A DNA stretch of 64,000 bases, from positions 124,001-188,000 of the forward strand of contig NZ_JAMOZL010000004.1 in the NCBI RefSeq assembly GCF_023667495.1, written 5' to 3'. Under the pieces are notes generated by a model, which saw nothing but the letters and a program-made list of their open reading frames with translations, was not told where the DNA came from and searched no databases. The translations under genes and the position numbers were made by a program. Below, in pieces: positions 1 to 7,670 of this stretch (positions are counted from its first letter, which is position 1; each line of letters opens with the position of its first letter). The DNA comes from Dyadobacter sp. MSC1_007 (GTDB lineage: Bacteria > Bacteroidota > Bacteroidia > Cytophagales > Spirosomataceae).

Positions 1-1544
1 CTTCGAACGTAAATGTCGGAGAGGCCCTTTACTTCTGAAATCTTTTTTGTGGGTAAATCGATATTAAAAAGCCCCTTGCCAGTCCCAATCCAAAGCTTTG
101 TTGTGGTTTGATGCTGGATCCATGAGATGTTGGTGAAATGTTTTCCGGCAAAAAAGAGCGGCTCCGCATTGGGTAGGTCCGGATCAATATAGTAAAGTCC
201 AATGGCATTGGTACCAATCCAGATCCTGCCATCGTACCCTTCATGCAGCAACTTGATTTCATCCTTCATCGTCCAGGTAGCGATAATTTTTCTGCCGCTT
301 CCATCAAACCGGAACAAAGTTTCCCTTCGTTTACACCAGATCGTTCCTGCCCGGTCTTTCAGAATGCTATACTGGTCCCAATCGACCGTTTTTCCTAACA
401 AATCCAGGTGTGATGACACCGCTCCAAGACTTATGCTATCAAGTGAGAAAACAGTGCCTTTCGCTGTCACAATGTTGTGTTTATCGAGCAACGACTGTCC
501 GTAATATACGTTATGAGATTTCGCGAATGGATCAACCGCTGTTTGGAAAGGCTTTTTGGTCAAAACATACAGGCCGCGAAGCTGGCTTCCTAGAAAAAGC
601 CTGCCCGTCTCTTTATCAAAATAGATCGTTTTGATAACATTACCCTCAAAATCGAAGCCGTCCAGGATCAAGGTGCTTCGTAGTGAACGCCCTTTGCCTG
701 GTTGTAGGAAATACAGGCGCTTTCCTACCATCAGGAAGACCTGGTTATTGCAATTATTCCAAAAAAGTTGATGTCGGCCCCCTGGATTATGGGCGGATAG
801 GGCTCCGTTCAGTACTGTCTCAATACGGTTAGAAGCTGCCGCCGGACCCGGGAAACAGGTTAAATTCAATTTGTCGTCCAGATGATAAAGATTGTCGTCG
901 ACACAGAAGAACTGAACGAAGCTTTTACGGGGGAATTGGAAGGTTTTCGTCAGCTTATTGCCAATGTAATATCCTACGTTTTGCTCATCATAGGCAAAAT
1001 GTCTGGCATTCGGTGTCGGGTATATTGCAACGATATTATAATGGTAATGGGTCATCGATGCCTCATTAAGGTCAGGGAGAGCCTCTATCAGTGATGGGTC
1101 ACGCACTTGCGGGATATCGACAGACCTGTGCAATGGATAACCTTTCAGAGAAGTATCGATTGCAGCTTTACCATCCTTGATCCGGACCCAGATCCGGTTA
1201 TTGGTCATCGCCAGCAAGTCCTTGCGCCCGGCTTCGGGGTCTATATAAAAACCCGAAATGTTTCGATCGAAGGACGAATTTCCGAAATCATCAAATTTAA
1301 CAAAACGATCACCATCAAAGCGGACCAGCCCTCTTTCCGTCGCCAGCCAAATGTTCCCGCGCGAATCACGAACGATTGATTTGACACTATTCTGCGGCAA
1401 CCCGTTTTCGTCGGTATAATGCCGGATTTCGTAGCCGGGCACCGCATTCTGATCGCTATTAACCTGCTGGCTTATTGCAACGGGACTAAAAAAGAATCCA
1501 AAAAGAAACAGTTGCAAACAATGTTTAAACAATAAACGCATCAT
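1..1544 (-). CDS. Two-component-regulator-type propeller protein, N-terminal part (open at left window edge)
   Basis: An uninterrupted reading frame of about 514 codons runs leftwards from tandem ATGs at 1544/1541 off the window edge with no stop. It begins with a hydrophobic signal peptide (about residues 1-25) and a motif typical of the first blade of periplasmic sensor propellers: GLPQNSVKSIVRDSRGNIW followed by GLVRFDG at about residues 48-80. Further blade-like repeats with the DG-x-IWIGT pattern occur near residues 395-415, 445-465 and 490-510. Such propellers (Reg_prop family) normally form the periplasmic sensing part of hybrid histidine kinases, of LytTR/LuxR-type regulators or of diguanylate cyclases in Bacteroidota. 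The output domain lies outside the window, so the final class is unknown. Sure of the reading frame and propeller; not of the function. Confidence 0.85.
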   Translation of the reverse strand, partial: MMRLLFKHCLQLFLFGFFFSPVAISQQVNSDQNAVPGYEIRHYTDENGLPQNSVKSIVRDSRGNIWLATERGLVRFDGDRFVKFDDFGNSSFDRNISGFYIDPEAGRKDLLAMTNNRIWVRIKDGKAAIDTSLKGYPLHRSVDIPQVRDPSLIEALPDLNEASMTHYHYNIVAIYPTPNARHFAYDEQNVGYYIGNKLTKTFQFPRKSFVQFFCVDDNLYHLDDKLNLTCFPGPAAASNRIETVLNGALSAHNPGGRHQLFWNNCNNQVFLMVGKRLYFLQPGKGRSLRSTLILDGFDFEGNVIKTIYFDKETGRLFLGSQLRGLYVLTKKPFQTAVDPFAKSHNVYYGQSLLDKHNIVTAKGTVFSLDSISLGAVSSHLDLLGKTVDWDQYSILKDRAGTIWCKRRETLFRFDGSGRKIIATWTMKDEIKLLHEGYDGRIWIGTNAIGLYYIDPDLPNAEPLFFAGKHFTNISWIQHQTTTKLWIGTGKGLFNIDLPTKKISEVKGLSDIYVR

Positions 1545-1663
1545 GCAGGCCTTAACATCTGTAATACAAATTAAGCAGCATGATAGAAAAAATTCTACAC
1601 ATTTTGATAATTAAAATTCATATTTAACCGCCCAATTGCGCTGCATGGTAACTGCCATGGTGC

Positions 1664-2296
1664 TCAGGGTTTCTTATCTGTTACGGAAATTGTCTTTGGA
1701 GGGTTGCTTTCAGTGGATACCGTAGTTTTTGCGGACGTTTCGGGCGTCTCAGGATTTATGCCCAGTTTCCTCAGCATTAAGCTGGTAACATTATGCTCTT
1801 CGGTCGCCGCGAATAATATAAACGGGACACCTCCAAGTCCGCCATCCATATTGAAAATATAGACATAAGCGTTTTCTTTCCCAACCTCCTGCATTGCAGC
1901 ATTAACCTTTGTTAAAATTGGGTCCATCAGTTGCTTTTGTTTAGTCAGCAGTGATTCCTGTGCCTTATTACGCATTGCCTGAACACGTACTTGCAGATTT
2001 TCCAGTTCCTTTTCTTTATCGGCCCGAATGAGATCGGTCATTTGACTTGCCGTTTTCTGATAAACTTCCACTTTCGTTTCAAACTCTTTTGCCGACTCAT
2101 CAATCGTTTTTTCAAGTTGTGTTCGCATTGTTTCTAACTGATTTTGCATCGCCTTACTTTCCGGCAATCTGCCAATGATCAGTTCAAGGCTTGTATAACC
2201 TATCTTTGGAAAATTGTCTTTCCCCACTGTCTGGCTTTGCGCCTGGAAATCCATCAGCAAAGCAGCAAAAATGATAAACATAAGCCTGAATTTCAT
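1664..2296 (-). CDS. OmpH/Skp-family periplasmic chaperone-like protein
   Basis: A 210-residue protein with an N-terminal signal peptide (MKFRLMFIIFAALLM..., cleavage near residue 22), a KIGYTSLELIIGRLPESKA segment matching the start of mature OmpH/Skp proteins, and a long charged helical region (about residues 45-130) expected to form the coiled-coil arms. Skp-type proteins are trimeric periplasmic chaperones for outer-membrane proteins. The C-terminal 30 residues are Thr/Ser/Pro-rich and look disordered. The ATG at 2296 is preferred over one two codons earlier because it gives a standard signal peptide. It follows an anti-sigma-like gene and an ECF sigma gene on the same strand, so envelope-stress control is plausible but inferred. 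Confidence 0.82.
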   Translation of the reverse strand: MKFRLMFIIFAALLMDFQAQSQTVGKDNFPKIGYTSLELIIGRLPESKAMQNQLETMRTQLEKTIDESAKEFETKVEVYQKTASQMTDLIRADKEKELENLQVRVQAMRNKAQESLLTKQKQLMDPILTKVNAAMQEVGKENAYVYIFNMDGGLGGVPFILFAATEEHNVTSLMLRKLGINPETPETSAKTTVSTESNPPKTISVTDKKP

Positions 2297-2339
2297 GCAC
2301 ATAGGTTTTAAAGTTTAAAATTAGCTTTCCAAAATCATT

Positions 2340-3071
2340 TCAATTTCGAGTCGTACCGAATACAGACCGCTGCCTTCCATAGTGGAGCAGCTCCGTGTCA
2401 CCATTAAATTTATTGGCTAATAAATGCTGGTTTACGGTAAGCCAAAAGCTGTTATAGCTCTCTCTGTCTTCCAGCTTTACACTCAGGTTTCGCAACAGTC
2501 TCTCTCGTCGGGCCTGCTCGCGCATTTGCATTAAAGAAGGCATTTCCTCATTTTCTTTGATAGAAAGGAAAGCATTAACTCCCACGGCCACATTAATTGT
2601 ATCTGACCGACGAATAGTGCTGGTATCAATTGTTTTCCCAACGGCCAGGTTTTCTGCATTAGTAAACTCTTGCTTTGGATTGATTTTTGAAATTGTTCTG
2701 CGATTTTTACTCGGCTTTTTACCTGTCTTTACAGCTAAGTAGCGCTCCTTCGGGGGTTGACGATTTGAGGTAATATCCTGACCTGCATTACCAACAGCTT
2801 GCGCCGTGTCAACATGAAGTATTTGATGAGTACCACGGGTTTCGACATGATTTACAATCTTCCGGGGTGCTATTTTGTCAGGTAAAATCACATAACCAAG
2901 TACAAAAACCAGCATTGCAGCCATTGAATAAGCAACCTTGATCCATATCTGCCGCCTTCTTTTTTTTGCCTCAAAAAGCGTCCAGAACTTATTGGGATCC
3001 CACTCCTTGTCTATTTGATCAGGCTCTTGAAGCAGCTCCCTGATCTTATAAAATAAGTTTTCGTTTTCCAT
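2340..3071 (-). CDS. Membrane-anchored anti-sigma-factor-like protein
   Basis: A 243-residue protein with a charged cytoplasmic N-terminus (about 40 residues), one transmembrane segment at about residues 45-65 (VAYSMAAMLVFVLGYVIL) and a hydrophilic, Lys/Arg/Thr-rich periplasmic part with no recognised domain. Its start overlaps the end of the upstream ECF sigma gene by 26 bases, which suggests translational coupling. Topology and position are those of an anti-sigma factor, but no zinc-binding ZAS motif (HxxxCxxC) is present, so this role is inferred from context. A similarly built protein follows the second ECF gene at 29667-30482. Confidence 0.65.
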   Translation of the reverse strand: MENENLFYKIRELLQEPDQIDKEWDPNKFWTLFEAKKRRRQIWIKVAYSMAAMLVFVLGYVILPDKIAPRKIVNHVETRGTHQILHVDTAQAVGNAGQDITSNRQPPKERYLAVKTGKKPSKNRRTISKINPKQEFTNAENLAVGKTIDTSTIRRSDTINVAVGVNAFLSIKENEEMPSLMQMREQARRERLLRNLSVKLEDRESYNSFWLTVNQHLLANKFNGDTELLHYGRQRSVFGTTRN

Positions 3072-3603
3072 ACGCAGGGTCTAATTCGATAATCCTTTTT
3101 TGCAGCATTCCTTTCGCTTTACTGAGTTGCGACTTCGATGTTCCTACGCTAATGCCAAGCATTTCAGCTATCTCGGAATGCGAATACCCTTCTATTTCAT
3201 ACAGGTTAAATACAGTCCGATAGCCAGTTGGCAGCGAGGATATAACTTCCAGTATCTTGTCAGCGGTTAAATTCTCGATAGTTACGTCGTTGACATAGCA
3301 AGCTTCCGGGTCAAGCTCGTCGAGCGTTCTGAATGGTTTTTCCTTTTTGAGTATTGCAAGACATTCGTTAACAGCAACCTTTTTTATCCAACCTTCAAAT
3401 GCAGGCACGGAATCAAACTTGCAGGGCGCCATTTTTTCCAGCATTATAAAAATGGAACCTGATACGGCATCGTCCACTTTCTCCGGATCCGACAGATATC
3501 TCCGTGCAATCCGATGCAGTATTTTTCCGTACGTATCAAAAAGCACCCGCTGCGAACAGACATCTTTTTGCTGAGCTGCATGAATAACAGAGAGAGTAAT
3601 CAA
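3046..3603 (-). CDS. ECF-subfamily RNA polymerase sigma factor
   Basis: A 185-residue sigma-70-family protein. The region-2 part (about residues 20-85) carries LFDTYGKILHRIARRYLSD and the FEGWIKKVAVNECL stretch typical of Bacteroidota ECF factors. The region-4 part (about residues 130-175) has LPTGYRTVFNLYEIEGYSH followed by the helix-turn-helix EIAEMLGISVGTSKSQLSKA. It should direct RNA polymerase to a small regulon, probably envelope-related given the downstream anti-sigma-like and OmpH-like genes. Region 4 is close in sequence to that of the second ECF factor in the window (30463-31053), so the two are probably paralogues. Confidence 0.92.
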   Translation of the reverse strand: MITLSVIHAAQQKDVCSQRVLFDTYGKILHRIARRYLSDPEKVDDAVSGSIFIMLEKMAPCKFDSVPAFEGWIKKVAVNECLAILKKEKPFRTLDELDPEACYVNDVTIENLTADKILEVISSLPTGYRTVFNLYEIEGYSHSEIAEMLGISVGTSKSQLSKAKGMLQKRIIELDPAYGKRKLIL

Positions 3604-3761
3604 AGTGGCTTGCGAATGTTCTCCTGGTAAAAAGAATCTAATGCATGGAATGGTTGCCTGGCAGGCAATAACTTTTTTTAAAAAACAGACGGATCTTTTT
3701 TGATGATAATTCTTAAGGTTCTATTGACATTATACGAGTGGCAGACCTAATTTGTGGAGCA

Positions 3762-4355
3762 ATGGAAGCGAAAGAAATCTTAAAACAGCATATTACTAAA
3801 ACCGCCAGTCTGACCGACGAGCAATTCGATTATCTTTTTTCACACTTTAAGCCCAGGTCTTATAAAAAAGGACAAGTGGTTATTTCAGAAGGGGAAAAAG
3901 TAGATCAGGAATATTTCGTTGTTTCAGGGTGTTTGAAGGCATTTTATATCAACGACGAAATCAAAATGTATATTCTTCAGTTCGCCATGCCAACCTGGTG
4001 GACGTCCGATTATGGCGCTTTGTATAACCATACAAAAGCAACGATCAATGTAGATTGTATCACTGACGCGGAAGTACTTTGCCTGTCTAATGACGACCGC
4101 GAAAAGGTGTGCAGTGAATTGCACCAGGTGGAGCACTTTTTCCGGTGGCGTACCAACCGGGGTTATCTGGCATCCCAAAAAAGGTTGTTGTCATTCATGA
4201 ACAACGATACCAGGGCGCGGTATGAGGAACTGCTCGCGCTCTATCCACAACTATATAATCTAGTACCCAAACACCTTATCGCCGCCTACCTCGGGGTCTC
4301 CCGAGAGACACTCAGCCGGCTTTATAACTCCCACAAATCCTCCGATCGAAAGTGA
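3762..4355 (+). CDS. Crp/Fnr-family transcriptional regulator
   Basis: A 197-residue regulator: an N-terminal cyclic-nucleotide-binding-type beta barrel (about residues 20-115, with KKGQVVISEGEKVDQEYFVVSGCLKAF) and a C-terminal helix-turn-helix (PKHLIAAYLGVSRETLSRLY, about residues 168-190). The FNR-type cysteine cluster is absent and the cNMP phosphate-binding signature is not clear, so the effector is unknown; many Bacteroidota members of this type bind no cAMP. The ATG at 3762 is preferred over an in-frame GTG at 3738 because family members begin just before the first helix. Its stop codon overlaps a perfect GTGA-N6-TCAC palindrome, and five same-strand metabolic genes follow, which it probably controls. 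Confidence 0.9.
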   Translation: MEAKEILKQHITKTASLTDEQFDYLFSHFKPRSYKKGQVVISEGEKVDQEYFVVSGCLKAFYINDEIKMYILQFAMPTWWTSDYGALYNHTKATINVDCITDAEVLCLSNDDREKVCSELHQVEHFFRWRTNRGYLASQKRLLSFMNNDTRARYEELLALYPQLYNLVPKHLIAAYLGVSRETLSRLYNSHKSSDRK

Positions 4356-4365
4356 TCTAGATCAC
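4352..4365. promoter_or_regulatory. Perfect GTGATCTAGATCAC palindrome, candidate Crp/Fnr operator
   Basis: The 14-base sequence is a perfect inverted repeat with the spacing of the Crp/Fnr half-sites (GTGA, six bases, TCAC). It overlaps the stop codon of the Crp/Fnr-type gene and lies 70 bases before the ATG of the YceI gene, a suitable position for regulating the following genes. The palindrome is seen directly; binding by the neighbouring regulator is inferred. Confidence 0.55.
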
Positions 4366-4435
4366 GTAACGCCCCGCCGTTTCCTGCCCAACTTTGTGCT
4401 ATCAAATTATTTAACAATTGATAAACATAAAGAAA

Positions 4436-4972
4436 ATGGAAACTAAAACATTCAAAGTCGAAAGTGCTCAGAGCACCATTGACTGGACAGGAAGAAAAGT
4501 AACAGGGGCGCATAATGGCACCATTGATATCAGCGCAGGCGAGCTCACATTGGTGGACGGAAACCTTAGCGGCGGCAATTTTGTCATTGACACCACGTCC
4601 ATCAAAATACTCGACATCGAGGATCCCGCTACCAACGCGCAGTTTGCCGGTCACTTATTTTCAGAGGATTTTTTCTCAACCGACCGCTTCCAGGAAGCAA
4701 CATTTGTCATTACAAATACGGATCACCTGCATGATGGCAGCTACCTCATTACCGGTAACCTGACCATCAAAGGTATTACGCACGCTGTCACCTTCCGGGC
4801 AGATGCACAGGTCTCTGACAATGTTTTTACCGCATCCGGCAAAATCCTCGTGGACCGTACCAACTACGATATGAAGTTCCGCTCCGGCAACTTTTTCACC
4901 AACCTCGGTGATACGCTGATCTATAATGAGTTTGAACTTGATGTAAAACTGACGGCATCAGCCGCCCTTTAA
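4436..4972 (+). CDS. YceI-family protein (polyprenoid-binding lipocalin-like)
   Basis: A 178-residue protein with the YceI layout: FKVESAQSTIDWTGRKVTGAHNG at the start, the GNFVIDTTSIKILD strand, SEDFFSTDRFQEATF near residues 72-88, and YLITGNLTIKGITHAV near residues 103-120. The family forms an antiparallel beta barrel binding a long-chain polyprenoid such as ubiquinone or other amphiphiles. No signal peptide is present, so this copy is predicted to be cytoplasmic, whereas many YceI proteins are periplasmic. The ATG at 4436 is chosen over an upstream in-frame TTG. It is first in a same-strand row of five genes after the Crp/Fnr regulator. Confidence 0.9.
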   Translation: METKTFKVESAQSTIDWTGRKVTGAHNGTIDISAGELTLVDGNLSGGNFVIDTTSIKILDIEDPATNAQFAGHLFSEDFFSTDRFQEATFVITNTDHLHDGSYLITGNLTIKGITHAVTFRADAQVSDNVFTASGKILVDRTNYDMKFRSGNFFTNLGDTLIYNEFELDVKLTASAAL

Positions 4973-4983
4973 TCCCTACTGCC

Positions 4984-5205
4984 ATGCCTTACGTAAAAAT
5001 AGAGGTAACCCGTGAAGGTGTTACCCGCCAGCAAAAACAACAGCTGATCGCAGGAGTGACCGAGCTTATTACCGAAGTATTGGATAAAGATCCCAAACTG
5101 ACCCACGTGGTCATTCAGGAAATAGAATTGGATGACTGGGGTTTCGATGGACAACAAGTATCAGTGCTCCGTGAAAAAGGAATAACGGCTAATAAACCAG
5201 CTTAA
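4984..5205 (+). CDS. 4-oxalocrotonate tautomerase-family protein
   Basis: A 73-residue protein beginning Met-Pro-Tyr-Val, so removal of Met exposes Pro1, the catalytic base of the tautomerase superfamily. Arg residues follow near positions 10 and 15, and TKLTHVVIQEIELDDWGF-like sequence (DPKLTHVVIQEIELDDWGF) matches the second half of the short 4-OT subunit. Members move protons between keto and enol forms of 2-hydroxymuconate-type acids or act on related compounds such as halo-acrylates; the substrate here cannot be named. It starts 11 bases after the YceI gene and 19 bases before the SDR gene, so it is very likely co-transcribed with both. Confidence 0.85.
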   Translation: MPYVKIEVTREGVTRQQKQQLIAGVTELITEVLDKDPKLTHVVIQEIELDDWGFDGQQVSVLREKGITANKPA

Positions 5206-5224
5206 CAGCGCTTTTGTAAAGATC

Positions 5225-5971
5225 ATGAAAAATCAAACTGCAATCATAACCGGCGCATCCACAGGGATTGGCAAAGCCATCGCCGGTTTATTTTTAGAAA
5301 ACGGGTATCATTTAGTGATTAACTCGGCTAATGAAGCCAATCTTCTGGCAACGTTCAATGAGCTGGGGAATCACGATAGGCTGGCGATGGTTGCCGGCGA
5401 TATCAGCAATCCTGCCGTTGGCCAGCAGCTCGTTGACACGGCTGTAACCCGGTTCGGAACCGTGGATGTCCTGATCAACAATGCCGGGATATTCGAGCCA
5501 AAAGGCTTTCTGGACGTTGACGAAGCGTATCTCGACCGCTTTCTGAGTATTAATTTGAAAGGCACTTATTTCACCAGCCAGGCGGCTATCCGGCAGATGC
5601 TGAAACAGGGTGAAGGTTCGGTCATTAATATTGGCACCGTGCTCGTTGATCACGCCATCGGCGGCTTCCCGGCTACTGCACCTATGACCAGTAAGGGCGG
5701 CATTCACGCTCTTACGAGGCAGCTTGCCGCAGAATTTGGGAAGAACAATATCCGCGTAAACGGCATTGCACCAGGCATTATCAGAAGCCCTCTTCAGGCC
5801 AAGAACGGTATCAGTGACGCGGATAGCCTGGCAGGTCTTCACTTACTTGACCGCATTGGCGAAACCAGTGACGTTGCTGAATTGGCCCTTTATCTGGCAA
5901 ATAGCAACTTCGTCACCGGCGAGATAGTCAACGTGGACGGCGGCCATGTTGCAGGTCACCACATTGCTTGA
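5225..5971 (+). CDS. SDR-family oxidoreductase-like protein lacking the catalytic tyrosine
   Basis: A 248-residue classical SDR by architecture: TGASTGIGKAIA (residues 9-20) for the dinucleotide phosphates, AGDI near residue 57, DVLINNAG (81-88), the active-site Asn at 110 (INLKG), and a C-terminal NVDGG. The lysine of the YxxxK pair is present (K157 in PMTSKGGIHALTRQLAAE), but the tyrosine position is Pro153. The usual active-site Ser appears to be Thr138 (INIGTV). The protein therefore probably binds NAD(P)(H) but cannot use the standard proton-relay chemistry. Length is normal and nothing suggests a decayed gene. It may be an SDR subgroup with altered chemistry or a binding role. Confidence 0.88.
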   Translation: MKNQTAIITGASTGIGKAIAGLFLENGYHLVINSANEANLLATFNELGNHDRLAMVAGDISNPAVGQQLVDTAVTRFGTVDVLINNAGIFEPKGFLDVDEAYLDRFLSINLKGTYFTSQAAIRQMLKQGEGSVINIGTVLVDHAIGGFPATAPMTSKGGIHALTRQLAAEFGKNNIRVNGIAPGIIRSPLQAKNGISDADSLAGLHLLDRIGETSDVAELALYLANSNFVTGEIVNVDGGHVAGHHIA

Positions 5972-5990
5972 TATGAATATATAAACAAAC

Positions 5991-6027
5991 AAGGTATGCG
6001 AAGGGAATAATGCCCCCCGCATACCTT
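5991..6027 (+). other. Perfect 10-bp intercistronic stem-loop
   Basis: AAGGTATGCG (5991-6000) pairs perfectly with CGCATACCTT (6018-6027), with a 17-base loop that can itself pair GGG with CCC. It lies between the SDR and NTF2-like genes, ending 17 bases before the next ATG. No T-run follows, so it is not a typical terminator; an mRNA-processing, stability or partial attenuation role is possible but unproven. Confidence 0.55.
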
Positions 6028-6044
6028 CCTATCCCAGAGAAATC

Positions 6045-6422
6045 ATGAACAATTACACGGATAACGCAGCGGCTATCACAGCCACAATATCGGACTACTT
6101 CAACGGCGTTTTTAATGGGGATGTCGATTTGCTTCGCAGTGCATTCCATCCACAGACATTAGTGTCGGGTGATGTGAATGGCCAGCCTTATTTCAAAACC
6201 GTGGACCAATACCTGGATGGCGTCAAAAACAGGAAGAGTCCATCCGAGCTGGGCCAGCAATTCAAGATGGAAATAATATCGATCGAAATCATCAATATGA
6301 TCGCGGTTGTGAAGGCCCGGCTTGTTATGTTTGAGTTTAATTATTACGACCTGCTTTCTCTGAGCAAGATCGATGGGAAGTGGGTCATTGTAAACAAGTT
6401 ATTAACCAATGTAAGCATTTAG
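6045..6422 (+). CDS. NTF2-like / putative lumazine-binding domain protein
   Basis: A 125-residue single-domain protein. The sequence TATISDYFNGVFNGDVDLLRSAFHP near residues 13-37, followed by FKTVDQYLDGVKNR and the beta-rich KARLVMFEFNYYDLLSLSKIDGKWVIVNKLL, matches the NTF2-like fold, particularly the putative lumazine-binding subgroup common in Bacteroidota. These cone-shaped proteins bind small hydrophobic ligands or act as small isomerases or hydrolases; the substrate is unknown here. There is no signal peptide. It sits between the SDR-like gene and the nitronate monooxygenase gene, with only 4 bases before the latter, so it probably belongs to the same pathway. Confidence 0.82.
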   Translation: MNNYTDNAAAITATISDYFNGVFNGDVDLLRSAFHPQTLVSGDVNGQPYFKTVDQYLDGVKNRKSPSELGQQFKMEIISIEIINMIAVVKARLVMFEFNYYDLLSLSKIDGKWVIVNKLLTNVSI

Positions 6423-6426
6423 CGCC

Positions 6427-7503
6427 ATGTGGAACGAAACCAGATTAACGCAACTTCTGGGTATCAAATATCCAATCTTCCTCGGCCCGATGGGCGGCGG
6501 TTTCTCGACGCCGGAACTTGTGGCCGCGGTATCCAATGCAGATGGGTTGGGAAGTCTCGGAGCCTACACGCTGGATCCGGAGCAATTACTTCAAGCCGGG
6601 CAGGCTATTAAATCCAAAACAGATAAGCCCTATAATATCAATCTTTGGGTTTCGGACGTCGACGCAGCCTTAGCTAATTATCCGGCCGAAAGTCTTGAAA
6701 AAGTAAAAGCGCTCTTTAAGCCCTATTTCGATTCATTGAATATCCCGTTACCAGTATTAAACCCGAATATTGCTTCCAGGTTCGACAAACAAGTAGAGGT
6801 GCTTTTTGAATTAAAGCCCGCTGTATTCAGCTTTATTTTTGGCATTCCATCCCCGGAAATACTCCGCGAAGCAGGGCGACTTGGCATTAAAACCGTTGGG
6901 GCAGCTACCACATTGGACGAAGCGCTGGCTTTGGAAGAAGCAAAAGTGGATGCGATCGTGGCGGCTGGATTTGAAGCGGGCGGTCACCGGCCATCTTTTC
7001 TAAAACCTGCCCAGGATTCTCTGACGGGCACTTTCGCGCTGATCCAGCAACTGAAAGCCAACATTAAAACGCCCGTCATTGCGGCCGGCGGCATTACCAA
7101 TGGTAAGGGTATAGCCGCTGCATTGACTCTCGGAGCCGATGCCGTGCAACTCGGAACTGCATTCCTGGTGACCGACGAAGCAAATGTAACGGCACTTCAC
7201 AAAGCCGCACTTCTGTCAGGCGGCACCAGCAATACAATACTTTCCAAATCATTAACCGGCCGAATGGGCAGGATGATCCGCAACACGATCTCCGAAGAAA
7301 TTTCCAATCAGGTGCAAGTATTGCCATTCCCTCTGCAAACGCGTCTGATCGCGCCCCTCAGAGAGGCCGCTCTCGCTCGGGGCAGAAAGGATATGGCCAA
7401 TTTCTGGTCAGGACAAGGCCCGATTCACCTCAAACATTCCAAAGCGGCAGAGTTAATGCAGGCGCTGGTCGCTGAAACCGAGATTATCCTGCGATCACGA
7501 TAA
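6427..7503 (+). CDS. Nitronate monooxygenase (2-nitropropane dioxygenase family)
   Basis: A 358-residue TIM-barrel FMN enzyme. Family features visible are PIFLGPMGGGFSTPELVAAVSNADGLGSLGA-like sequence at residues 16-45 (shown in parts), AAGFEAGGHRPSF with the conserved active-site His at about residue 187, the phosphate-binding AAGGITNGKG near residues 219-228, and LGADAVQLGTAFLVTDE near 237-253. Such enzymes oxidise alkyl nitronates, for example propionate 3-nitronate, to carbonyl compounds and nitrite, using FMN and oxygen. Some relatives are enoyl-ACP reductases (FabK) or quinone reductases, so the substrate remains open. It is last in the Crp/Fnr-linked row and the start is fixed by the 4-base gap after the NTF2-like gene. 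Confidence 0.87.
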   Translation: MWNETRLTQLLGIKYPIFLGPMGGGFSTPELVAAVSNADGLGSLGAYTLDPEQLLQAGQAIKSKTDKPYNINLWVSDVDAALANYPAESLEKVKALFKPYFDSLNIPLPVLNPNIASRFDKQVEVLFELKPAVFSFIFGIPSPEILREAGRLGIKTVGAATTLDEALALEEAKVDAIVAAGFEAGGHRPSFLKPAQDSLTGTFALIQQLKANIKTPVIAAGGITNGKGIAAALTLGADAVQLGTAFLVTDEANVTALHKAALLSGGTSNTILSKSLTGRMGRMIRNTISEEISNQVQVLPFPLQTRLIAPLREAALARGRKDMANFWSGQGPIHLKHSKAAELMQALVAETEIILRSR

Positions 7504-7670
7504 GATATCCCGCTTGTTCTGTGCTAATGCTGTTCAGCAGAAGTGTATTGAAATACTTCTACCTAAAATTTTAATATAAACGACTACAATGTCTCTACAA
7601 CCGGTTTTAATTATTTCATGGCACAGGATTTGGGTCAGGTGGCCTCGGGATTATAAAACTGAAAAAATCA

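Noticed and set aside
5312..5842. 176-codon minus-strand frame inside the SDR-like gene
   Set aside because: Antisense shadow; the plus frame has intact Rossmann motifs.
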